Positions 58,136-64,000 of a stretch of 64,000 nt of DNA are shown one piece after another. Location of the stretch: assembly GCF_014195535.1 (NCBI RefSeq), contig NZ_JACIBY010000016.1:62001-126000 (forward strand), read 5' to 3'. The notes beneath the pieces were generated by a model that ran no database searches, was not told the DNA's origin, and saw only the letters and a list, made by a program, of their open reading frames with translations. Every line of letters starts with the position of its first letter. Position 1 is the stretch's first letter. The DNA comes from Runella defluvii. Lineage in GTDB: Bacteria; Bacteroidota; Bacteroidia; Cytophagales; Spirosomataceae. A program made the translations under genes and the position numbers.

Positions 58136-58471
58136 ATGAAAACCCTATTCTTTTCTCTGATTTTATCAATCGCCAGCTTTGTAGCCATGGCGCAAAACCC
58201 CATTGACGGCAACTGGAAAGGCAGCCGCGAAACGCCTAACGGCACATTTGAGGTCAATTATACCTTCAAAGTAGAAGGTGACAAATTGACTGGCACGTGG
58301 AAAACCCAGTTTGGCGAAGCCAAAATTGAAGAAGGCAAAGTAGAAGGCAAAAAAATTTCTTATTCCATCTCATTCAACGACCGCAAAATGAGCTACACAG
58401 GCGAGTTGGTTTCTGAAAAAGAGCTGGTTGTAAAAAGTGAGCGCGGTGAGATGAAGCTCGCCAAGCAGTAG
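58136..58471 (+). CDS. Small secreted beta-barrel-like protein
   Basis: A 111-residue protein. The ATG at 58136 is chosen because it opens a clean signal peptide (MKTLFFSLILSIASFVAMAQ); the longer frame would overlap the GH43 gene. The mature 91 residues form alternating strands (NPIDGNWKGSRETPNGTFEV, KVEGDKLTGTWKT, GKVEGKKISYSISFND), like lipocalin-type domains often annexed to secreted hydrolases in Bacteroidota. Many aromatic and charged residues but no catalytic motif. It is 27 bp upstream of the GH10 xylanase and surely in the same transcript, so it may bind its substrate. Function unknown. Confidence 0.65.
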   Translation: MKTLFFSLILSIASFVAMAQNPIDGNWKGSRETPNGTFEVNYTFKVEGDKLTGTWKTQFGEAKIEEGKVEGKKISYSISFNDRKMSYTGELVSEKELVVKSERGEMKLAKQ

Positions 58472-58498
58472 TTATTTATTCATTAACCCAATAATCAA

Positions 58499-59599
58499 AT
58501 GTTTTCAAAAAAAAGCGTGAAGGCTGTAAGTACGGCCATTCTGATGGCGGGAGCGACCACTGGTTTTGCCCAATCCATTCCGTCGTTGAAAGATACCTTT
58601 AAAAACGATTTTGGCATCGGAACGGCCTTGAACAATGGCCAGATTGAGGAGCGTGACCCTGCGATGACCCAATTGATTGTGAGTCAGTTTAACATGGCAA
58701 CGCCCGAAAACGTGATGAAATCGGCGTTAATCCATCCTAAATGGGATACCTATGATTTTGTCGTGCCCGATAAACTGGTTGCTTTTGGTAAAAAACACAA
58801 CATCAAAATCAACGGTCATACCTTGGTTTGGCACAGTCAGTTGCCGTCGTTCATTCGTGGTGTTCACAGCAAAGACTCCATTCAAACGTTTTTTAACGAC
58901 CACATCAAAACCGTGGCAGGTCGTTACAAAGACAATATCTTTTCGTGGGATGTGGTGAACGAAGCCTTGAACGAAGACGGAACGTTGCGCAAAACTGTTT
59001 TCCTAGATTATCTGGGTGAAGGCTACATTGCCGAAGCTTTCCGCCTCACGCAGCAGGCCGCGCCGAATGTGGAATTGTACTACAACGATTACAACAACGA
59101 ACAACCTGCCAAACGCGCGGGCTGCATCGAGCTTATCAAGAAAGTACAAGCGTCGGGCGCGCGCATCGATGGCGTGGGGATTCAGGGACACTGGCACGTG
59201 GGCAAAGTACCGTTCAAGGACATTGAAGAAAGTATTCTGCAATACGCCGCGCTGGGACTAAAAGTGATGTTCACTGAGCTGGACATTGAGGTGCTTCCCC
59301 GCAACTTTCAGGGAGCCGATGTGAACCAGCGCATGGCCAGCAATCCCAGCTTAAATCCTTACACGGCAGGCTTGCCCGACGACGTTCAGAAGCAGTTGGC
59401 GGCGGATTATGAAGCTTTATTCAAATTGTTTTTGAAGCATAAAGACAAAGTTACCCGCGTGACATTGTGGGGTGTTAACGACGCGAACAGCTGGCTCAAC
59501 GGCTGGCCTGTGCGTGGACGTACTAATTACCCGTTGCTTTTTGACCGTAATAACCAGCCAAAACCCGCGTTTTACTCGGTTGTAGCGTTGAAAAAGTAG
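58499..59599 (+). CDS. GH10 endo-1,4-beta-xylanase
   Basis: A 366-residue exported enzyme (signal peptide to about residue 25, TTGFAQ). A single GH10 barrel of normal length: FNMATPENVMKSALIHP, HTLVWHSQLPSF, acid/base Glu155 in DVVNEALNED and nucleophile Glu260 in VMFTELDIEVLPR. It cuts the beta-1,4-xylan backbone, the only endo-xylanase seen in the window. It is the last gene of the 27-kb run, followed by a long inverted repeat. No carbohydrate-binding module or lipobox is present. Location is therefore probably periplasmic, working on imported or partly stripped chains. Confidence 0.95.
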   Translation: MFSKKSVKAVSTAILMAGATTGFAQSIPSLKDTFKNDFGIGTALNNGQIEERDPAMTQLIVSQFNMATPENVMKSALIHPKWDTYDFVVPDKLVAFGKKHNIKINGHTLVWHSQLPSFIRGVHSKDSIQTFFNDHIKTVAGRYKDNIFSWDVVNEALNEDGTLRKTVFLDYLGEGYIAEAFRLTQQAAPNVELYYNDYNNEQPAKRAGCIELIKKVQASGARIDGVGIQGHWHVGKVPFKDIEESILQYAALGLKVMFTELDIEVLPRNFQGADVNQRMASNPSLNPYTAGLPDDVQKQLAADYEALFKLFLKHKDKVTRVTLWGVNDANSWLNGWPVRGRTNYPLLFDRNNQPKPAFYSVVALKK

Positions 59600-59608
59600 G
59601 TGAAAGTT

Positions 59609-59660
59609 TTACAATAGGTGGTTTTGGGTTCGTATCTACAACCTAAATCATCTATTGTAA
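59609..59660. terminator. Long imperfect inverted repeat after the xylanase gene
   Basis: TTACAATAGGTGGTTTTGGGTT on the left pairs imperfectly with the arm ending TCATCTATTGTAA (59648-59660). There is no T-run, but the position just after the last gene of the run suggests termination or mRNA protection. Confidence 0.5.
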
Positions 59661-59697
59661 TAAGGCATATTTAGGGCTATTTTTATTTGCTATAAGA

Positions 59698-59726
59698 TTG
59701 GTTTTGGGTAGATTTAGGTATATTTG
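59698..59726 (+). promoter_or_regulatory. Bacteroidota-type promoter of the HTCS gene
   Basis: TTG at 59698-59700, an 18-bp spacer, then TATATTTG at 59719-59726 fits the TTG-N17-23-TAnnTTTG consensus. It lies 30 bp upstream of the start. A strong ribosome site GAGGTGAG (59742-59749) follows. Confidence 0.55.
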
Positions 59727-59755
59727 ACTCTTTTCTCAAATGAGGTGAGATGATA

Positions 59756-62524
59756 ATGAAAAACTACATAAAACTACTTTTCTTCTTTGTAATTGCAGTT
59801 TATGGCTTTCCTAAGCAGGGAATTTCTCAAGAAATTGTTTTGTCGGAAGACCAAAAGATTCCGAAAAACATTACTTCTTCCATTGAAATTTTAAAGGATT
59901 CGACGGGCAAACTGACGTTGGAGCAAGTGACTGCGATGAACTTCAAAAAGTCGCCCAAAGACCACATTATTTTTCCCTATTCTGATGATATTTATTGGGT
60001 GCGATTTTCCCTAAAAAATACCAATTCTACCAATAAAGACTGGATTTTGGTATGGACAAACCCTTTGGTGGAGCAGTTGGATGTTTATATTTCGGACACG
60101 ACGGGACAAAAATTTTCGCATAAACAACAGAAGATTTTGACGGTTGAGAAAGAGAAAAAACTCATCGACCAAGACCCGACCTTTACCGTTGACCTTAGCC
60201 CCAACCAACGCAAAAACATCTACGTCAAAGTAACCAGCAAACGCGGCCACTACATGACTTTGCGGTTGCATTCAGAAAAAACATACTATAAATCAAAACT
60301 AGAGGGATATGCCAGCCAAAGCTTCTTCAACGGTTTGGTTATTTTTCGTTTGTTTTTGGTACTTACGCTTAGTTTGTTCATCATCAACAATTTTGCATTT
60401 AGGCTATATTCGCTGCATACGGTCATCAAGACGTTTGCTTTTTGGGGGTATCTCAATATCGCTGGCCCTTGGTTTACGGACGACCCCGACGTTGCTAAAA
60501 AAATTGATTTTTTGTTCTATAACTCCGTGACTCTGGGCGGCGGGATTTTTGTGTATTTTACCCAAATCAAGGGGAAGTTTTCGAAAATTCACACCCTCAT
60601 TGCCATGAGCATTATTGGGCTGACCATCTTCGAGAGTATCATTGTTTTTGTTGATTATCAGTGGTATTGGCTCAAGTTGGGGGTGTATAGCATCATCATT
60701 TCGGCAACGTATTTTTCTGGTTTGTACCTCTATTCCATTGTCAAAAAAATCGCCATTGAAAAATACTACGCCATTCCTTTTATATTGGGGATGATTAGCT
60801 ACGCCTTGTTGTACATTCGACTGTTGGGCTGGATTGAATACGAACCCGTGTATTCGATTGCGTATTTGTTGTTTTTGGGAGAGATTTTCGTTTTTGTCAT
60901 TTTCCTCGGGGGAATTTTTCGTTCTGCGGAGCAAAAACTGCATTTCAGCATCGAGCAAAACAGCCGTTTGAAAGAACTAGATAACCTCAAAACCAGCTTC
61001 TTCGCCAATATTTCTCACGAATTTCGGACGCCTTTGACGCTGATTTTGTCGCCCCTCAAAGACCTGCGGCGAGAATTTCCAGAACGGGATATTTTTCGAG
61101 TAATGCAACAAAATGCCGAACGATTGTTGGCGCTGATCAATCAATTGTTGGATTTGAGCAAACTGGAGGCGGGGAAAATGGACATGCAGTTGCAAAGAAG
61201 TGACTTAGCCCAGTTTCTAAATTATTTGTTTGCCTCCTTTGAATCGCTCGCGCAAAACAAGAAAATTCTTTTTCAGTACGAGCAAAATCAGTTGAGTTAT
61301 ATAGCTGATTTTGACCAAGATAAAATTGAAAAGATCGTGACCAACCTCCTCTCGAACGCGTTTAAGTTTACGCCCCCAAGTGGACGAGTACAGGTACGGG
61401 TTGATTTCCAAAAAACGCAACTTCTCCTGAAGGTGCAAGACTTTGGTATTGGGATTGACTCACAGCGTTTGCCACGCATATTCGACCGTTTTTACCAAGC
61501 TGACAGCGGCGATAACCGTACGTACGAAGGAACGGGCATTGGGCTGGCGTTGGTGAAAGAGTTGGTACAAGTGATGAAAGGAAGCATCCATGTAGAAAGT
61601 AAAGTAGGCGAAGGCTCTATTTTTACGGTGATGTTGCCGATGTTGGAAGAGCGTGCAGCGGCCAATGATCAGGCGGTTGTACCCATAAATATGCCAAAAG
61701 AACAAGCGCTTTTGGTAGAAGAATTGCCGATGGAAACCCCCACCAATGAAGGCAAAGAGGTGTTGTTGATTGTGGAAGATAACCCCGAACTGCGGGCGTA
61801 CATACGGGAAATTTTTGCCCCCCATTACTATTTATTAGAAGCAAGCGACGGACAAGAAGGGTTGGAAAAAGCCATTGAAGAACTGCCCGACGTTGTCATT
61901 TGTGATTTGATGATGCCTCGGCTCGACGGTTTTGGATTGTGTAAAGCCATGAAACAAAATGAACTCACGAACCATATTCCGATTGTGATGTTGACGGCCA
62001 AAGCGACCCTAACCGACCGCTTGGAAGGCTTGGAACTTGGCGCTGACGATTATTTGTCGAAGCCTTTTGATCGGGAAGAGTTGCAGGTGAGGGTTCGGAA
62101 TTTGATTAGACAACGTCAGATTTTACTTCAAAAATATACGAAAAACAAGGCGTTCGAACGGGCTCAGCAAAGCCAAATGGAGGAAGAAATAGCGCTTAAA
62201 AATCGCATCAGTGATGAGCAATTTATGCAACGCTGCCACGAAGTACTCATGCAACATTTGGGAGAAAGTGGCTTTGATGTGGAGCGTTTTGCGGAGACGA
62301 TGAACGTTTCGTCGGTGCAGCTTCGCCGCAAGTTGAAAGCCAGTACGGGGCAGGGGGTGATTGAATATTTGCGGAATTTTAGACTCGAAAGAGCCGCCGA
62401 AATGCTCGCCAATCAGACCGCAACCGTGTCGGAAGTTGCCTACAAAGTGGGCTTTGAAAGCCTGTCGTATTTCTCAAAAGTATTTTTTGAAAAATACGAA
62501 AAAAGCCCTTCCGAGTGGCCATAA
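59756..62524 (+). CDS. Hybrid two-component regulator (HTCS) with 7TM DISM sensor
   Basis: A 922-residue one-protein phosphorelay. The ATG at 59756 is preferred to 59750 because GAGGTGAG then has normal spacing. A signal peptide is followed by a periplasmic 7TMR-DISM-like domain (to about residue 180) and about seven membrane helices (about 190-385). The kinase has His421 in ANISHEFRTPLTLIL, N box KIVTNLLSNAFKF and G boxes GIGID and GTGIGLALVKEL. The receiver has VEDN and Asp717 in ICDLMMPRLDGFG. The AraC-type output is at the end (VAYKVGFESLSYFSKVFFEK). Sensors with 7TM-DISM differ from the Y_Y_Y-type of gut HTCS. It is the probable activator of the hydrolase run just upstream, or of the genes downstream. 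Confidence 0.93.
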   Translation: MKNYIKLLFFFVIAVYGFPKQGISQEIVLSEDQKIPKNITSSIEILKDSTGKLTLEQVTAMNFKKSPKDHIIFPYSDDIYWVRFSLKNTNSTNKDWILVWTNPLVEQLDVYISDTTGQKFSHKQQKILTVEKEKKLIDQDPTFTVDLSPNQRKNIYVKVTSKRGHYMTLRLHSEKTYYKSKLEGYASQSFFNGLVIFRLFLVLTLSLFIINNFAFRLYSLHTVIKTFAFWGYLNIAGPWFTDDPDVAKKIDFLFYNSVTLGGGIFVYFTQIKGKFSKIHTLIAMSIIGLTIFESIIVFVDYQWYWLKLGVYSIIISATYFSGLYLYSIVKKIAIEKYYAIPFILGMISYALLYIRLLGWIEYEPVYSIAYLLFLGEIFVFVIFLGGIFRSAEQKLHFSIEQNSRLKELDNLKTSFFANISHEFRTPLTLILSPLKDLRREFPERDIFRVMQQNAERLLALINQLLDLSKLEAGKMDMQLQRSDLAQFLNYLFASFESLAQNKKILFQYEQNQLSYIADFDQDKIEKIVTNLLSNAFKFTPPSGRVQVRVDFQKTQLLLKVQDFGIGIDSQRLPRIFDRFYQADSGDNRTYEGTGIGLALVKELVQVMKGSIHVESKVGEGSIFTVMLPMLEERAAANDQAVVPINMPKEQALLVEELPMETPTNEGKEVLLIVEDNPELRAYIREIFAPHYYLLEASDGQEGLEKAIEELPDVVICDLMMPRLDGFGLCKAMKQNELTNHIPIVMLTAKATLTDRLEGLELGADDYLSKPFDREELQVRVRNLIRQRQILLQKYTKNKAFERAQQSQMEEEIALKNRISDEQFMQRCHEVLMQHLGESGFDVERFAETMNVSSVQLRRKLKASTGQGVIEYLRNFRLERAAEMLANQTATVSEVAYKVGFESLSYFSKVFFEKYEKSPSEWP

Positions 62525-62534
62525 ACGGCATTTT

Positions 62535-62692
62535 GTCAAAAATGAGTTAAAGAAAGTCAAAAATGAGTTAATAAAAATTGAAAGCTCCTCTGAGGGGCTT
62601 TTTTTTTTGTTCAAAATGAGTTAAAGAAAGTCCATTTTGAGATAACACCTGTGTCTCACAAATCCTGAATTTTGGGTATCACTTTAACTCAT
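62535..62692. repeat. Cluster of ATGAGTTAA motifs with 21-bp direct repeat
   Basis: GTCAAAAATGAGTTAA occurs at 62535-62550 and 62556-62571, a 21-bp period. A third copy of ATGAGTTAA is at 62616-62624, in a stretch bounded by TCAAAATG and CATTTTGA. An inverted copy (TTAACTCAT) lies at 62684-62692, 8 bp before the next start codon. These are candidate binding sites for the AraC domain of the HTCS just upstream. Confidence 0.6.
62581..62608 (+). terminator. Intrinsic terminator of the HTCS gene
   Basis: AAAGCTCCTC and GAGGGGCTTT form a stem with one G-T wobble and a very short loop, followed by at least eight T. It lies between copies of the ATGAGTTAA motif. Confidence 0.85.
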
Positions 62693-62699
62693 CTCAATC

Positions 62700-63443
62700 A
62701 TGAAAAAACTACTTGTATTATTATTCGCGGCAGCGATGATGCTCGGATGTACCAAAGACGAAAACGTAGCACCTACTTACACGGGGGCGTCGCAAAACAT
62801 CGGAAACGGTAAGGCGTATTCTTGGATTAAATTCACGACCGACAACAAGCCTTCTTCTTTGGGCTTCACCATGACCAAAGGCGCGCTCGACAACCTACCG
62901 CACGGAGGAATTGCGCTGGTGTTGAGTCTGCCCAACGAAGCGGTGGGGCAAGTGCCTTTTGACCACATCATGCTCGACTACCTGCACACGGGACACGAGC
63001 CGCCAGGCACCTACGACGTAGCCCACTTTGACATGCACTTTTACATTCAGGCGCTTGCAGAGCGGAAGGCAATTCCTGCGTATCCAGTAGCTCCTGCCAA
63101 ATTTGACAACCTCCCTGCGGCGGGCTACATTCCTACCAACTACATCCGCCTCCCTGCGGGTGTTCCTGAAATGGGGGTTCACTGGGCCGACCCTGCGTCT
63201 CCAGAATTATCAGGAAAGGGCAAGTTTACCGAAACGCTTATCTATGGTTCGTACGATGGCAAAATGACATTTATTGAACCAATGGTAAGTCACGAGTTTT
63301 TGAGCAGCAAGCCGAACTTGACCAAATCAATGCCGCTACCGACCAAGTTTGCAAAGGCGGGCTACTATCCGATGAAATACAGCATCAAGCAAGTGGGCGA
63401 CGACATCGTGGTGAGCCTCGACGACCTAATGATGATGCAATAA
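62700..63443 (+). CDS. DUF5602-like lipoprotein
   Basis: A 247-residue lipoprotein with lipobox MMLGC (Cys17). The mature part resembles the TTHB210/DUF5602 type of secreted protein: GKAYSWIKFTTDNKPSSLGF, FDHIMLDYLHTGHEPPGTYD, then HFDMHFYIQ, MGVHWADP and FIEPMVSHEFL. The several conserved His residues suggest metal binding, as in those families, but no activity is established. It stands between the HTCS terminator and a long hairpin and so is transcribed alone. Inverted copies of the ATGAGTTAA motif lie immediately upstream, so it may be a direct target of the HTCS. No link to xylan is obvious. Confidence 0.7.
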   Translation: MKKLLVLLFAAAMMLGCTKDENVAPTYTGASQNIGNGKAYSWIKFTTDNKPSSLGFTMTKGALDNLPHGGIALVLSLPNEAVGQVPFDHIMLDYLHTGHEPPGTYDVAHFDMHFYIQALAERKAIPAYPVAPAKFDNLPAAGYIPTNYIRLPAGVPEMGVHWADPASPELSGKGKFTETLIYGSYDGKMTFIEPMVSHEFLSSKPNLTKSMPLPTKFAKAGYYPMKYSIKQVGDDIVVSLDDLMMMQ

Positions 63444-63480
63444 CCAATCGTTTTTCAATACCCTACTCATAATCTTTCAT

Positions 63481-63545
63481 GGTAGAAAGGGAAGGAGGTT
63501 TAGGGAGCATTTGACGAAATGTTCCTACCTCCTTTTTCTACTACC
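63481..63545. terminator. Long hairpin after the lipoprotein gene
   Basis: GGTAGAAAGGGAAGGAGGT on the left pairs imperfectly with the arm CCTCCTTTTTCTACTACC (63528-63545); the inner part AGCATTT / AAATGTT closes around GACG. Probable terminator by position. Confidence 0.7.
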
Positions 63546-63579
63546 GATTGATGTTGAACTCATTTTAACTATTCTACCA

Positions 63580-64000
63580 ATGAAAAACTTATTTACACTT
63601 ACATTTTGGGTTAGTATCATAGCCAGTTTGAGTTCATTAGCCCAAACCCCCGATATTGATGTCAAATTTAATATGATTAGCATTCCCAATAATACTAGTG
63701 CAAGTACTACTTATGGAACATCTTTTGGCTTAGTTGCTTTAAGTAATGGTATGCCGAATAACGAGTTTACCATTGAAAACAGGGGGACTGGTACGCTTAC
63801 TATTTCATCGATTGACATCATTGGAACAGCGGCGAGTGATTTTACAGTCAGCAATTCGCCCAGCACTACACTTGCCCCCAATGCCACTACTACCTTAAGA
63901 ATTACCTTTAATCCATCCGTTGCAGATAGAAGATCAGCGACAGTTACTATCACCAGCAATGACCCAGACGAAAATCCTTTTAGGATTAATCTCTTCGGGA
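63580..64000 (+). CDS. Choice-of-anchor-D type secreted protein, 5' part
   Basis: The ATG at 63580 opens a frame that stays open to the window edge (140 codons seen). The signal peptide is MKNLFTLTFWVSIIASLSSL followed by AQ. The mature part shows the choice-of-anchor-D / ASPM-SPD-2-Hydin Ig-like repeat: FTIENRGTGTLTISSIDIIG, then FTVSNSPSTTLAPNATTTLR and FNPSVADRRSATVTITSNDP. Such proteins in Cytophagales are often large and end in a T9SS sorting domain, which lies outside this window. An inverted ATGAGTT-like motif (GAACTCATTTTAAC) is 11-24 bp upstream of the start. Confidence 0.8.
   Translation, partial: MKNLFTLTFWVSIIASLSSLAQTPDIDVKFNMISIPNNTSASTTYGTSFGLVALSNGMPNNEFTIENRGTGTLTISSIDIIGTAASDFTVSNSPSTTLAPNATTTLRITFNPSVADRRSATVTITSNDPDENPFRINLFG

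Overview
The window is chromosomal DNA from a Bacteroidota bacterium, most likely a Cytophagales / Spirosomataceae-type (Runella-like) environmental degrader. This placement is inferred from gene content: SusC/SusD pairs, FecR/ECF-sigma control, hybrid two-component regulators with an AraC-type output domain (HTCS), type IX secretion (T9SS) C-terminal sorting domains, and a TAnnTTTG-type promoter. No rRNA, tRNA, CRISPR, phage or insertion sequence was recognised.

Layout. (1) 1-912: 3' end of an HTCS regulator. (2) 1062-11775: two very large secreted proteins with Ig-like repeats and a shared T9SS C-terminus. The second is an M36 (fungalysin) metalloprotease. Both end in the same 484-bp DNA block, which includes a 7-bp-phased minisatellite and a terminator. 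(3) 11939-15783: a LytS-type histidine kinase, its LytTR response regulator and a DUF4932-like secreted protein. (4) 15796-21841: a mixed region with a GH30 hydrolase, a lipoprotein, a cytochrome c / sugar dehydrogenase fusion, a metallophosphoesterase and a Nudix-type transcription factor. (5) 21948-24550: a cytoplasmic GH43 and a GPH-family sugar symporter. (6) 24752-31977: ECF sigma factor, FecR anti-sigma, SusC and SusD. (7) 32233-59599: a 27-kb, fully co-directional run of carbohydrate-active enzymes: GH95, GH43, GH127, a VOC protein, GH43, GH97, a sialate-O-acetylesterase/carboxylesterase fusion, GH29, four single CE1 esterases, CE15, a double CE1, a jelly-roll protein, GH43, a small secreted protein and GH10. 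(8) 59756-62524: a complete HTCS regulator. (9) 62700-64000: a DUF5602-like lipoprotein and the start of a choice-of-anchor-D protein.

Regions 5-8 read as one polysaccharide utilization locus (PUL) for heavily decorated glucuronoarabinoxylan. GH10 cuts the xylan backbone. CE1, CE15 and SASA-type esterases remove acetyl, feruloyl and glucuronoyl-lignin esters. GH43, GH127, GH95, GH29 and GH97 strip arabinose, xylose, L-galactose or fucose, and galactose side chains. SusC/D import the oligosaccharides, and the GPH symporter plus cytoplasmic GH43 finish the job under a pentose-type Nudix regulator.

The enzyme families are known, so I see no wholly new biochemical system. The least ordinary signals are in DNA structure. 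Both HTCS genes are followed by 21-bp-period direct repeats that share a similar core motif. An intergenic-type heptanucleotide repeat is translated inside two T9SS proteins. Several families of palindromic repeats sit at joints of the enzyme run, in two cases at or in gene ends.
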